From: Actinoplanes italicus | Lineage (GTDB): Bacteria > Actinomycetota > Actinomycetes > Mycobacteriales > Micromonosporaceae | DNA length: 64,000 nt | Reading direction: 5' to 3' | Assembly (NCBI RefSeq): GCF_003001815.1 | Contig: NZ_PVMZ01000029.1 | Location: 39,241-103,240 of the forward strand | In this document: one piece after another, positions 51,680 to 60,921 of the stretch | How positions within the stretch are numbered: the stretch's first letter is position 1 | How the letters are laid out: the number at the start of each line of letters is the position of its first letter | Notes under the pieces: generated by a model | Seen by the model: the letters and a program-made list of their open reading frames with translations, nothing else | Told to the model about the DNA's origin: nothing | Databases searched by the model: none | Translations under genes and position numbers: made by a program

Positions 51680-52681
51680 CTACGCCCCTCGGTCGGCGGG
51701 TTCGGCGTTCAGCGTCCGGGCATAGAGATGCGCCAGCTCGGAGACCAGGCCCAGATCGGCCAGGACGGCCATACCCGGCTCGGCGAGCAGCCGTAACGCG
51801 TCGCGGGCCGCCGGGTCGAGGGTCGCATAGCGGCGGCCGACCGACAGGTCGCCGGCGCTCAGGGCCGACAGCCGCCGATCAGCGGGAGCGAGCCGCCGGG
51901 CCAGGTCCGCCATCGTCCAGCCCGGACGGGTCGCCAGCCGGTTCCCGGCGGTCCGCAACGCCAGTGGCAGGTGCCCGCAGTACCCCGCGACCGCCCGCGC
52001 GTGCCGGCACTCCGGGAGCCCGGTGATGGCGGTCAGCAACCGCACCGACTCGTCGGCGGCCAGCGGTGCCAGCCGGATCTGCTCGGTCGCCGGACTCAGT
52101 CGCCGGGCGGTGATCAGAATCGCCCGCCCCGCCGTCGCCGGGACCACCGAGGGATCGGCGACATCATCGAGAACCACCAGGTCACCGGCCTCCCCGGCAC
52201 GGGCCAGCCGGTCGGCCACCTCGTCCGGCGACGCCGGTCGGGAGCCGTTGCCCCGGCAGTCCACGAAGCGCACTCTTCCCGCGAACCGGGTGGCGGCGTG
52301 CACCGCGAGGGCCGTCTTGCCGACACCGGGTGGCCCGGACACGACCGTCACCGTGTCCGGCCGGCAGGCTTCGGACAGGTGGGCCAGCTCGGCGCGGCGG
52401 CCGGTGAAGTCGGGCAGGTCGCGGGGGAGCGCACACACGCCGGAGCCGGTGTTGCGGGCGGCCCGCGCGGCGGTGGTCAGCGCGTGGCGGTGCATGGCGC
52501 CGAGACCGAGGGCGGTGGCGAGGGCGTCGATCGTACGGCGCTGAGGCGCCCGGCTGAGCCCGCGTTCCATGTCGCCGATCGCCCGCACACTGATGCCCGA
52601 CCTGACGCTCAGCTCGTGCTGGGTCATCCGGGCCGCGCGCCGGTGGTCACGGAGCAGTGTGGCGAACAGCGGTGCGGTCAT
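51680..52681 (-). CDS. XRE regulator fused to a short STAND NTPase
   Basis: A 333-aa protein: Cro/C1 helix-turn-helix (about 5-60, TQHELSVRSGISVRAI) then a P-loop NTPase with Walker A SGPPGVGKTALA (about 115-126), Walker B DLVVLDDV and a CGHLPLALRTAGNRL (GxPLA-like) motif. It looks like the front of an AfsR-like/NB-ARC regulator, but it ends soon after the winged-helix region with no TPR repeats, so it is shorter than most relatives. ATG 52681 is chosen; the frame extends further upstream in antisense of the LAL gene. It is divergent from that gene. Confidence 0.75.
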   Translation of the reverse strand: MTAPLFATLLRDHRRAARMTQHELSVRSGISVRAIGDMERGLSRAPQRRTIDALATALGLGAMHRHALTTAARAARNTGSGVCALPRDLPDFTGRRAELAHLSEACRPDTVTVVSGPPGVGKTALAVHAATRFAGRVRFVDCRGNGSRPASPDEVADRLARAGEAGDLVVLDDVADPSVVPATAGRAILITARRLSPATEQIRLAPLAADESVRLLTAITGLPECRHARAVAGYCGHLPLALRTAGNRLATRPGWTMADLARRLAPADRRLSALSAGDLSVGRRYATLDPAARDALRLLAEPGMAVLADLGLVSELAHLYARTLNAEPADRGA

Positions 52682-52773
52682 GCCGCCAAGCCTCCGGCGC
52701 GGTCGTGTCCCGGGGCTTGAGTAGAACGACTGCGCATGTCGGAAGCGGTAGGCCCCGATGGCAGGATGCGGGG

Positions 52774-55488
52774 ATGCGCGCGGGGGAAGCACTGTTCGGC
52801 CGGGACGGCGAGCTGGCGTTGCTCGACCGGTTGCTGGCCGGGGCGGCCGCCGAGCGCGGTGCGGCCCTGGTGATCCGCGGCGAGCCGGGGATCGGCAAGA
52901 CGGCGCTGCTGACATGGCTGGCCCGGACGGCCGGGGAACGCGGCATGCGGGTGCTGACGTCCTCCGGGGTGGAGAGCGAGTCGCGCCTGCCGTACGCCGC
53001 CCTGCATCAGTTGCTGTATCCGCTCGCCTCCGCGATCGACGCCCTGCCACCGGTGCACCGGGCCGCGCTGCGTGCCGCCTTCGGTCAGCAGGAGGGGACC
53101 CCCGACCTGTACGCCGTGGCGCTGGCCGCCCTCGAGGTCGTCGTCGACACCGCCGTGGACCGGCCGGTCGTGCTGGTTCTGGACGACCTGCACTGGCTGG
53201 ACAAGGCCAGCGCGGACGTGCTGGCCTTCGTCGGCCGGCGGATCGGCAGCGACGCGGTCCTGGCCGTGGGCGGCACCCGGACCGTCGCGCTCGACGACCC
53301 CCAGCGCCGGGCCGACCTGCCCGACCTGGAACTCGGGCGGCTCACCGCGGCCGACTCCGCGGCACTGCTCGACTCGCACGCCCCGCGACTGTCCCCGGCG
53401 GTGCGGGACCGGTTCCTGGCCGAGGCCGCCGGGAACCCGCTCGCGCTGGTGGAGCTGCCCCGCAGCGCGGCGGTGAACGCCGTGGCCGGCTCGCCGAGCG
53501 CGGCGCTGCCGCTCAACAACAGACTGGAGGCGGCGTTCGCGGCACGGGTGAACGATCTGGGCGTACGAGAAGGTGCCCTGCTCCTGACCCTTGCCGCAGA
53601 CGCGGCCTGCAATGTGCGCCGGCTGCTCGCTGCGGCGAGTGAGACGGCCGGCGAGCCGGTGACCTTGAGTGACGCTCAGCGGGCGATGGACGCCGGCCTG
53701 ATCGAGGTGGCCGGATCGTCGCTGCGGTTCCGGCATCCGCTCATGCGGTCGGCCGTCTACCAGCGGGCACCGCTGCTTACCCGTCTGGCCGTACACCGCG
53801 CACTGGCCGGTCAGCTCGCGGACTTCCCCGACCGCCGGTTGTGGCACCTGGCGTCGGCGACCATGGGCCCCGACCCGGAGCTCGCCGCCGAACTGGAACG
53901 GTACGCCGAGCGGGCCGGGCGCCGCGGTGCCACGATGTCGGCGGTGTCCGCCCTGCATCGGGCCGGTGAGCTGACCGAGCAGCCGGCCGCTGCGACGTCG
54001 CTGGTGCTCCGGGCCGCCGAACTGGCCAGTGAGATCGGCGCCCGTCACGAGGTCGAGCGGCTGATCACCGAGAGCGATCCGTCGGCACTCGGCCCGGTCG
54101 AGCGGGCCCGGCTCGCCAACATCCTCGAGGTGGTGCGATATCCGGCCTACCGGGATCCGGCCGCCCGGGTCCGGGAGCTGACCGACCTGGCCGTGGCGGC
54201 CCGTGACGCGGGTAGCCCGTACGTGTTCACGCAGCTTCTGTGGCGAGCCGCGTCGCGCTGTTTCTTCCAGGACACCGGGCCCGACCCGGCCGCGGCACGG
54301 GGCCGGGTCGCCGCGCTGGCCGACCCGGACGGCGACGATCCGCTGACCCTGGCGCTCCTGGCCTACACCGTTCCCGAGGAACGCGGCGCCGAGGTGCTCG
54401 GCCGGCTCGATCGGGCCGCGGAGACCGATCAGGGGCCGGAGGCGATGCGGTTCCTCGGCAGCGCCGCGCTGGTGCTGGGTGACTTCGCCCGGAGCACGGC
54501 GTGGCTCGACCGCGCGGTCGCGGACGCTCGCGCGCAGGGCCGCCTCGCCGTGCTGGCCCGTCTGCTGAGCAGTACCAACTGGGGCCGGCTCTGGCTCGGC
54601 GAATGGGATCGCGCGATCGCCGAGCTGACCGAGGCCAGGACCCTGGCCCGGGAGACCGGCGAGGCGTTCTACGCGGTCGCCGCGCAGACCAGCATCGGTG
54701 CGATCAGCGCGCTGCGTGGCGATCTCGACTCGGCGCAGCGGCTGCTCGACGAGGTCGCGGCCAGCCCGCTGGCCGCGGGCATGAGTTACATCCAGGTGGC
54801 GATGGCCCAGGCACGCGGTCTGGTCCATCTCTTCCGCGGCGACGCACATCGGGCGTACGCCGTACTGGCGGCCACCTTCGACCCGGTGTCGCCGGTCTTC
54901 CACCGGTACATGCGATGGTGGCTCGTGCCGGACCTGATCGACGCGGCGGCCGCCGCCCAGCGGCCGGACGACGCGCGTGACCTGATCATCGGGTTGCCCG
55001 AACTGGCCGCCGCCGTGCGCGCCCCGATCGTGGTGGTTGCCGCCGAGTATGCGGCCGTCGTGCTGGACGGCGGCGAGGACCTGACCGGTGAGATCGGACG
55101 GTGGCCGCTCTACCGGGCCCGCCTGCAACTGCATCTGGGCCGCCGGGAACGCCGCCGATATCGCACCACCGAGGCTCGTGACCTGCTGCGATCGGCCCGG
55201 GAGACATTCGACGCTCTCGGCGCGCAGCCGTGGGCCGAGGCGGCGCGTGCCGAGTTGCGGGCGGCCGGCGAGAACAGCGGGACCCGCGTGTCGGCGGCCC
55301 GGGAGAGCCTGTCACCGCAGGAGCTCCAGATCGCCACGCTGGCAGCCGATGGGCTGACGAACCGGCAGATCGCCGAACGGCTGTTCCTGTCGCATCGTAC
55401 GGTCGGGTCTCATCTGTACCGCATCTACCCGAAGCTCGGCGTGACCCGGCGCGCCCAGCTCGCCGGCGCGCTGGCGAACTCCGTATGA
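52774..55488 (+). CDS. Large ATP-binding LuxR (LAL) regulator
   Basis: A 904-aa regulator: N-terminal AAA/STAND ATPase (Walker A GEPGIGKT at 36-43, Walker B VVLVLDDLHWLD), a long TPR-like helical middle, and a C-terminal LuxR helix-turn-helix (LSPQELQIATLAADGLTNRQIAERL ends near residue 870). LAL proteins often control secondary metabolism or sugar use. No biosynthetic cluster is adjacent, so the target is unknown. ATG 52774 is used. Confidence 0.9.
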   Translation: MRAGEALFGRDGELALLDRLLAGAAAERGAALVIRGEPGIGKTALLTWLARTAGERGMRVLTSSGVESESRLPYAALHQLLYPLASAIDALPPVHRAALRAAFGQQEGTPDLYAVALAALEVVVDTAVDRPVVLVLDDLHWLDKASADVLAFVGRRIGSDAVLAVGGTRTVALDDPQRRADLPDLELGRLTAADSAALLDSHAPRLSPAVRDRFLAEAAGNPLALVELPRSAAVNAVAGSPSAALPLNNRLEAAFAARVNDLGVREGALLLTLAADAACNVRRLLAAASETAGEPVTLSDAQRAMDAGLIEVAGSSLRFRHPLMRSAVYQRAPLLTRLAVHRALAGQLADFPDRRLWHLASATMGPDPELAAELERYAERAGRRGATMSAVSALHRAGELTEQPAAATSLVLRAAELASEIGARHEVERLITESDPSALGPVERARLANILEVVRYPAYRDPAARVRELTDLAVAARDAGSPYVFTQLLWRAASRCFFQDTGPDPAAARGRVAALADPDGDDPLTLALLAYTVPEERGAEVLGRLDRAAETDQGPEAMRFLGSAALVLGDFARSTAWLDRAVADARAQGRLAVLARLLSSTNWGRLWLGEWDRAIAELTEARTLARETGEAFYAVAAQTSIGAISALRGDLDSAQRLLDEVAASPLAAGMSYIQVAMAQARGLVHLFRGDAHRAYAVLAATFDPVSPVFHRYMRWWLVPDLIDAAAAAQRPDDARDLIIGLPELAAAVRAPIVVVAAEYAAVVLDGGEDLTGEIGRWPLYRARLQLHLGRRERRRYRTTEARDLLRSARETFDALGAQPWAEAARAELRAAGENSGTRVSAARESLSPQELQIATLAADGLTNRQIAERLFLSHRTVGSHLYRIYPKLGVTRRAQLAGALANSV

Positions 55489-55532
55489 CGGTTTTGGTAT
55501 GAGACCCCTGGGGGCCAGGTAGCTCACACTGA

Positions 55533-55550
55533 AGGCTGTCTATACAGCCT
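55533..55550. promoter_or_regulatory. Palindrome upstream of the endonuclease gene
   Basis: AGGCTGT-CTAT-ACAGCCT, a perfect 7-bp inverted repeat that covers a TATACA -10-like word, 18 bp before the ATG. A likely operator. Confidence 0.45.
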
Positions 55551-55567
55551 GGCGAACGGAGCCCCCC

Positions 55568-56746
55568 ATGCCCGGTCCCACACGACATCGGCGCATAGTC
55601 GCGCTGCTCGTACCCGCCCTCGCCGGTATGCTCGTCGCCACCCTCACGGTGTTCGGGTTCCCCCAGCCCGCCGCCGCGGCGACCCTGACCGTCGCGCAGG
55701 CGATCAGCTCCCAGACCGGCGCCGGTGCCACGGTCGCCGGCTACATCGTCGGCGAGCCCACCGCCACCAACACGGTCCGGTTCAGCGGCTTCACCGGCGA
55801 CACCGCGCTGGCCATCGCCGACAGCGCGTCCACGACCAGCACGGGCAGCATGCTGTACGTCCAGATCACCAGCTCCTACCGGTCGTCGTTCGGACTGCTC
55901 AGCAACCCCTCGCTGATCGGCAAGAGGCTCACCGTCACCGGGACGCTCACGGCGTACTTCACCCACGCCGGCCTCAAATCGCCGACCGCCATGACGCTCG
56001 GCACCGGCTCCACCACCAGCCCGACGGCCACCGTCTCCCCGACGGCGTCGAGCGGCACCGACGCCTACTACGCCGCGGCGCTCGGCAAGACCGGCCCCAG
56101 CCTCAGGTCGTCGCTGCACACGATCATCTCGACCGGCGTGACCAGGCTGTCCTACGACGGCGTCTGGGAGGCCCTCAAGGTCACCGACCAGGACCCCTCG
56201 AACCCGTCGAACGTGCGCCTGTTCTACTCGAACGTCAGCCGTTCCAAGTCGCTCAACGGCGGCGCCTCCGGCAACTGGAACCGGGAACACGTGTGGGCCC
56301 AGTCCCACGGCGACTTCGGCACCACCGCCGGACCCGGCACCGACCTGCACCACCTGCGTCCCGAGGACGTGGCGGTCAACGCGCTGCGCGGCAACCTCGA
56401 CTTCGACAACGGCGGCAGCGCGGCCTCGGGCGCCAGCGGCAACTACTACGATTCCGACTCGTGGGAGCCCCGCTCCGCCGTCAAGGGCGACGTGGCCCGG
56501 ATGCTGTTCTACATGGCGGTCCGCTACGAGGGCGACGACGCGTTCGCCAACCTCGAGCTCAACAACGTGACCGGCAACGGCGGCGTGCGCTTCCACGGCA
56601 AGCTGTCGACCCTGATGGCCTGGCACAACGCCGACCCGCCGGACAGCGCCGAGCGGGCCCGCAACCAGACGATCTACGCCAGCTACCAGCGCAACCGAAA
56701 CCCCTTCATCGACCACCCGGAGTGGGTCGCGTCGATCTTCGGCTGA
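55568..56746 (+). CDS. Secreted endonuclease I family nuclease
   Basis: A 392-aa exported nuclease. Signal peptide to about residue 38 (PAAAA), an N-terminal OB-like (DUF6359-type) domain (about 39-150), and an endonuclease I (BsnB/YurI-like) catalytic domain with the HNH-type metal motif NREHVWAQSHG (H241) and DLHHLRPED. All key residues are there. It is expected to degrade extracellular RNA/DNA, perhaps for phosphate or nucleotides. Confidence 0.9.
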   Translation: MPGPTRHRRIVALLVPALAGMLVATLTVFGFPQPAAAATLTVAQAISSQTGAGATVAGYIVGEPTATNTVRFSGFTGDTALAIADSASTTSTGSMLYVQITSSYRSSFGLLSNPSLIGKRLTVTGTLTAYFTHAGLKSPTAMTLGTGSTTSPTATVSPTASSGTDAYYAAALGKTGPSLRSSLHTIISTGVTRLSYDGVWEALKVTDQDPSNPSNVRLFYSNVSRSKSLNGGASGNWNREHVWAQSHGDFGTTAGPGTDLHHLRPEDVAVNALRGNLDFDNGGSAASGASGNYYDSDSWEPRSAVKGDVARMLFYMAVRYEGDDAFANLELNNVTGNGGVRFHGKLSTLMAWHNADPPDSAERARNQTIYASYQRNRNPFIDHPEWVASIFG

Positions 56747-56763
56747 ACCCGGCCCCCCCCGAA

Positions 56764-56861
56764 GCGGCCACCGTCACCCCCGCGGCGGTGGCCGCCGCCG
56801 TCCCTCCCGCCGGCTGTGTCGTACTGCCGTCTCCACCCCTGGTGATGCAGCGGTACGACAC
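56764..56861 (+). terminator. Two hairpins after the endonuclease gene
   Basis: GCGGCCACCG (56764-56773) pairs with 56786-56795; GTGTCGTAC (56816-56824) pairs with 56853-56861. The first is the likely terminator. The remaining gap to 57103 has no supported gene. Confidence 0.6.
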
Positions 56862-57103
56862 GGCCGGGTCCGACGGTGACCAGACGCCCTCAGCCCCGGC
56901 GGTCGCGTTGGGGCCTTGCGCCGCGCATCGCGCGCGTTCGCGATGGCGGTGCGGCCCTGATTGCGGTTGGTCACGACTCCGTGCGTACCCCATCGTGAAT
57001 GTCGGCAGCGGAACCCGGGAGCCTGCGGTGAGTGACCGGATCGCTCGGCGCCGTTTAGGCGCGTACCAGCGTGGTATGTGGCCGTCGAGCGAAAGGAGCA
57101 GGC

Positions 57104-57529
57104 ATGAGTCGCACCGGGAAGGTGTTGTTGATCGCCGGGCCGTTCGTGGCGGGCGCCGCGGCCGTCGCCGTCGGACGCAGGGCGAAGCGGAGGACGCCGG
57201 CCCGGCACCGGCATGTGGTGACGGTGTACCGGCCGCTGGTCGAACTGGAGGTCACCCAGCTGCCAGGCTCTCTCAGCGAGATCGTCGACCGGGTCGAGGT
57301 CAGCCTCGCGGCCGCGCCCGGTGGACGCGGGACCGAGATCGCGATCCGGATCCCGGACGGCTCCCCGATCACCGACGGTGAGGTGCGGCGGGCGCTGCGG
57401 GAGACCCGGTCGCTGCTGGAGGCCGGTGACGTTCTGTTGCCGTCCGGGCCGCCCACGACCGTCTCGACACCACTGAACCGGCCGTTGCAGAAGGTTACCG
57501 CGCACGGTCGTGAAGGAGGTCTGCTGTGA
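57104..57529 (+). CDS. Hypothetical single-TM protein
   Basis: A 141-aa protein with one N-terminal hydrophobic segment (VLLIAGPFVAGAAAVAVG), a basic stop (RRAKRRT) and a ~100-residue alpha/beta domain containing TVYRPLVELEV and SLSEIVDRVEVSL. The topology suggests a membrane-anchored cytoplasmic domain. Function unknown. ATG 57104 has AAAGGAG 5 nt upstream. It overlaps the dehydrogenase start by 4 nt (GTGA), so the two act together. Confidence 0.75.
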   Translation: MSRTGKVLLIAGPFVAGAAAVAVGRRAKRRTPARHRHVVTVYRPLVELEVTQLPGSLSEIVDRVEVSLAAAPGGRGTEIAIRIPDGSPITDGEVRRALRETRSLLEAGDVLLPSGPPTTVSTPLNRPLQKVTAHGREGGLL

Positions 57530-58695
57530 AGGCGTTGCAGTGGCAGGGCATCAACAAGCTCGCGGTCGGAACCGTCCCTGACCCCGAGCTGCGCAACCCG
57601 GGCGACATCATCGTCAAGGTCACCAGGACGGTGACGTGCGGCTCCGACCTGCACCTGATCGGCGGCTACATCCCGTTCATGGAGAAGGGTGACGTGCTCG
57701 GGCACGAATTCCTCGGCGAGGTCGTCGAGGTCGGCCCGGACGTGCGCAACCACCGGGCCGGTGACCGTGTCGTGGTGTCGTCGTTCATCTCGTGCGGCAG
57801 CTGCTGGTACTGCGACCAGAGACTGTTCTCGCTGTGCGACAACGGCAACACGAACCCGGCGATCACGGAGACGATGTGGGGTCAGGCGCCCAGCGGCTGC
57901 TTCGGCTATTCGCACGCCATGGGTGGCAACGCCGGCAGTCACGCCGAGTACATCCGGGTGCCGTTCGCTGACGTCGGCGCGTTCACCGTGCCGGACACCG
58001 TCAGTGATGAGCGGGCCGTCTTCGCCTCCGACTCCGCCTCGACCGGCTGGATGGGCGCCGATCTCGGCGGGGTGGGGCCCGGAGACGTCGTCGCGGTCTG
58101 GGGCGCCGGGGCGGTCGGGCAGATGGCGGCCCGCGCCGCCGTGCTGCTCGGCGCCGATCGGGTGATCGTCATCGACCGTCTGGAGAACCGCCTCGACCAG
58201 GTGCGGCGGCACGTCGGCGCCGAGACGCTCAACTACGAGAGTGACGACATCGCCGGTGAGCTGCGTGAACGCAGCGGCGGCCGCGGGCCGGACGTGTGCA
58301 TCGAAGCGGTCGGCATGGAGGCGCACTCGCCGGGTCCGCAGTTCGCCTACGACCAGCTCAAACAGCAGCTCCGGCTGCAGACCGACCGTCCTGTGGCGGT
58401 CCGCGACGCGATCCACGCCTGCCGTAAAGGCGGCTCCGTCTTCGTCCTCGGCGTCTACGCCGGGTTCGTCGACAAGTTTCCGCTCGGCGCGCTGATGAAC
58501 AAGGGTCTGACGGTACGCGGAGCGCAGATGCACGGGCAGCGTTACATCCCCATGCTGCTCGAGCGGATGGCGAAGAACGAACTGGTCACGGAGTATCTGG
58601 CGACGCACGTGATGCCGCTCGGCGAGGCGCCGGAGGGCTACCGCATCTTCAAGGAGAAGAAGGACGACTGCGTACGCGCGGTGTTCGTACCCTGA
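57526..58695 (+). CDS. Zinc-dependent alcohol/formaldehyde-type dehydrogenase
   Basis: A 389-aa medium-chain dehydrogenase. Catalytic zinc ligands are in VTCGSDLH and GHEFLGEV; the structural zinc has only part of the four-Cys set (CGSCWYCDQRLFSLC); the Rossmann motif reads VWGAGAVG. The insert and C-terminal blocks (MEAHSPGPQFAYDQ, NKGLTVRGAQMHGQRY) place it with glutathione-independent formaldehyde/threonine-like dehydrogenases. Its 3' end overlaps a decayed gene on the other strand. Confidence 0.88.
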   Translation: MKALQWQGINKLAVGTVPDPELRNPGDIIVKVTRTVTCGSDLHLIGGYIPFMEKGDVLGHEFLGEVVEVGPDVRNHRAGDRVVVSSFISCGSCWYCDQRLFSLCDNGNTNPAITETMWGQAPSGCFGYSHAMGGNAGSHAEYIRVPFADVGAFTVPDTVSDERAVFASDSASTGWMGADLGGVGPGDVVAVWGAGAVGQMAARAAVLLGADRVIVIDRLENRLDQVRRHVGAETLNYESDDIAGELRERSGGRGPDVCIEAVGMEAHSPGPQFAYDQLKQQLRLQTDRPVAVRDAIHACRKGGSVFVLGVYAGFVDKFPLGALMNKGLTVRGAQMHGQRYIPMLLERMAKNELVTEYLATHVMPLGEAPEGYRIFKEKKDDCVRAVFVP

Positions 58696-59129
58696 CGACG
58701 CGGACGCCATCGTGTGACGAGGGCGGCGGCGAGGAGAAGCTCGGCGATGTCTCCGCCGTAGTACATCAACTCGGCGCCGCCCTCGCGCTCGGCCCGCGGT
58801 GTCGCCGGATCGCCGACGACCCCGGCGAACATGAGTTGCGAGAAGACCGCGTGAAAGGCGATCGCCACCCCCAGGACCATCAGCCGTACGGGAACCGACG
58901 GCCGTCGTGGCGCCGGGTCCGGTCCGGCCACCACCCACGCGAACAGGTACCCGGCCAGCAGGAAGTGCACCTGAACCACCTGGATGCCGATTCCCAGCAC
59001 CACCCCCGGCAGGGTGATGCCGCGGCGCCGGAGCGACGCGGCAATCCGATGCGCATGGCGAGGTTCCCGCACGTGCCGTTCGACTTCCGGGCCACCGGCA
59101 TGATCACAGCCGAGGACGAGGTCCGGCAC
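58638..59129 (-). pseudogene. Truncated CtaG-like cytochrome oxidase assembly gene
   Basis: The C-terminal ~105 residues (HFLLAGYLFAW, FHAVFSQLMFAG, ELMYYGGDIAELLLAAALV) match the last three helices of actinobacterial CtaG (usually 260-300 aa, six or more helices). The N-terminal ~55 residues do not match and lack the missing helices, so the gene has lost its front half. The 3' end reads through 58 nt of the dehydrogenase gene. Likely non-functional. Confidence 0.6.
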
Positions 59130-59216
59130 ATCTGCTCATGCTGTGTCGCCACGATCGGCGGCCGCCGCGGTGAGCGCTCGTGGACCCGTACCGCACCCCG
59201 CCCTTGATCTGGTCGT

Positions 59217-59222
59217 TAGGCT
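59217..59222 (+). promoter_or_regulatory. -10 box for leaderless hypothetical gene
   Basis: TAGGCT ends 7 nt before ATG 59230; no Shine-Dalgarno. Confidence 0.45.
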
Positions 59223-59229
59223 GCCGCCC

Positions 59230-59910
59230 ATGTCGTTCCGCGCCGGTGACGTGCTGGTTGTCTCCTGCCCCTTCGCGCCGACCGTCGTGACCGGCCTGGA
59301 CAGGTACCACGTCAGCATCCGATGGCCCTGGTGGGAGATCGATCCGGAGTCCGAGGACGTCCGGTGGAGCGGTGACGCCGCGCTGGGCCTGGACGATCCG
59401 GACGAGCTCTACGTGACCGAGCCGCCGACCGGCAGCCTCACCGTCGGTGACACGTGCCGGGTCGGCATGCCGCCGCGGATCGTGCACGTCCTCGAGGCCG
59501 ACGAGTTCGACGAACCGCAGCTGACCGGCTGGCTGCCCCGGCCCACGAAAGTCCTGCTCGTGCTGCGGGCGGGGGAGGAGCCGAACCCGGAGTACGAGTT
59601 CCAGGGCACCACCGTGGAGGTCGACGGCGGTGTGCCGATCACCTTCGAGACGATCTTCCGGCCGTACGCGTTCCTCGAGCTCGGTGACGACGTGGCTGAC
59701 GCCGCGGGGCGGGCCTGGCGCTTCGGCGGGGCTCTCGGATGGACGGCCTACGACGACGGGGAGGGTGTGCCGGCCTGGCCGTTGACGCTGCTCAGCGGCT
59801 GCGCGGATCCGGCCGCCGTCACCGCCGCGACCGCTTCCGGGTCCCACGACGACGAGGTCGCCCGCTGGCGTGCGGCGGCCGGTCTCGAACCGCGGAACGC
59901 CGTCCGGTAG
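59230..59910 (+). CDS. Hypothetical protein
   Basis: A 226-aa soluble acidic protein I do not recognise. It is rich in Asp/Glu and aromatic residues (RYHVSIRWPWWEIDPESEDVRW; ETIFRPYAFLELGDD). Two hydrophobic strands near the start (VLVVSCPF) suggest a beta-rich fold. Possibly an immunity- or cupin-like protein; this is a guess. The last ~160 nt overlap the tail of the convergent GlxA-type regulator gene. Confidence 0.65.
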   Translation: MSFRAGDVLVVSCPFAPTVVTGLDRYHVSIRWPWWEIDPESEDVRWSGDAALGLDDPDELYVTEPPTGSLTVGDTCRVGMPPRIVHVLEADEFDEPQLTGWLPRPTKVLLVLRAGEEPNPEYEFQGTTVEVDGGVPITFETIFRPYAFLELGDDVADAAGRAWRFGGALGWTAYDDGEGVPAWPLTLLSGCADPAAVTAATASGSHDDEVARWRAAAGLEPRNAVR

Positions 59911-60827
59911 GCGTGCGGGCTCGCGCCGACGATGCGCTTGAACCGGTCACGGAACGCGGTCGGTGATCCGAAACCGACATGACCGGCGATGGTCTCGACC
60001 GGCTGGTCGGTGGTCTCCAGCAGGTGCTGGGCCTGCCGGACCCGGGCCCGCAGCAGCCACTGCAGCGGCGTCGTGCCGGTCTGCTCACGGAAGCGGCGGT
60101 TCAGGGTGCGGATGCTCATGCCGGACCGGGCGGCCAGATCGCCCAGGGTCAGGTCGATGTCGGTGTTCTCCTGCATCCAGCGCAGCAGCGGTTCGAGGCC
60201 CTCGCCGCGGGGCACGGGCGGCTGCTCGGGGATGATGAATTGGGCCTGGCCACCCTCGCGCTCCAGCGGCATGACCGACAGCCGAGCGGCGTCCGCGGCC
60301 ACCGCCGAACCGTGGTCCCGCCTGATCAGATGCAGACACAGATCGAGGCCCGCGGCGGCTCCGGCCGAGGTCAGGAACTGGCCGTTGTCGACGTAGAGGA
60401 CGTCCGGGTCGACGTCGATCTCCGGGTACCGGGCGGCGAGCGCTCCGGCGGCCAGCCAGTGCGTGGTGGCGCGCAGCCCGTCGAGCAGGCCGGTGGCGGC
60501 CAGGACGAAGGCTCCGGAACAGATGGAGGCGATCCGGGCACCGTCCGCCGCGGCTTTCCGCAGGTGATCAACAACCTCCTGCGGTACGGCCACGCCGGGA
60601 TCCGCACACCCCGGCAGGATGATCGTGTCGGCGTCGAGGAGCGCGTCGAGTCCCCACGGCGCCCGCAGACTGAACGCGCCGGCGTCGACGGACGGCGTGG
60701 CCGCGCAGATCCGCACCTCGTACGCGGTGCCGCCCTCGGCGAGCCGCACCCGGCTGAACACCTCGATCGGCGTCGACAGGTCGAACGGGATGACCCCGTC
60801 CAGGGCGAGAACCACGACCGTGTGCAT
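59748..60827 (-). CDS. GlxA-family AraC regulator
   Basis: A 359-aa regulator: N-terminal DJ-1/PfpI-like domain (about 1-170, with ICSGAFVLAATG) and C-terminal AraC double helix-turn-helix (about 215-310; SGMSIRTLNRRFREQTGTTPLQWLLRARV ... FGSPTAFRDRF). The core ends near residue 313; the last ~46 residues are antisense to the next gene and probably a stop-loss extension. It is divergent from the membrane-protein pair at 60.9 kb and may control it. Confidence 0.88.
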   Translation of the reverse strand: MHTVVVLALDGVIPFDLSTPIEVFSRVRLAEGGTAYEVRICAATPSVDAGAFSLRAPWGLDALLDADTIILPGCADPGVAVPQEVVDHLRKAAADGARIASICSGAFVLAATGLLDGLRATTHWLAAGALAARYPEIDVDPDVLYVDNGQFLTSAGAAAGLDLCLHLIRRDHGSAVAADAARLSVMPLEREGGQAQFIIPEQPPVPRGEGLEPLLRWMQENTDIDLTLGDLAARSGMSIRTLNRRFREQTGTTPLQWLLRARVRQAQHLLETTDQPVETIAGHVGFGSPTAFRDRFKRIVGASPHAYRTAFRGSRPAAARQRATSSSWDPEAVAAVTAAGSAQPLSSVNGQAGTPSPSS

Positions 60828-60908
60828 GCCGCCACCCTACGGCCACCGTTGGCCGGAATCCGTTGCAGGTGGGCAATCCTGCCAGTTCCGGCGCGCTCAC
60901 CGGATGCC

Positions 60909-60914
60909 TAGCGT
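60909..60914 (+). promoter_or_regulatory. -10 box for leaderless membrane protein gene
   Basis: TAGCGT ends 7 nt before GTG 60922; no Shine-Dalgarno. Confidence 0.45.
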
Positions 60915-60921
60915 TCCCCGC

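Noticed and set aside
52678..55134. An 818-codon minus-strand frame
   Set aside because: It is antisense to the LAL regulator, whose motifs are clear; Arg/Gln/Gly-rich composition.
54986..58938. Long minus-strand frames of 576 and 627 codons (54986-56716, 57055-58938)
   Set aside because: They are antisense to the endonuclease and the dehydrogenase, both with intact catalytic motifs.
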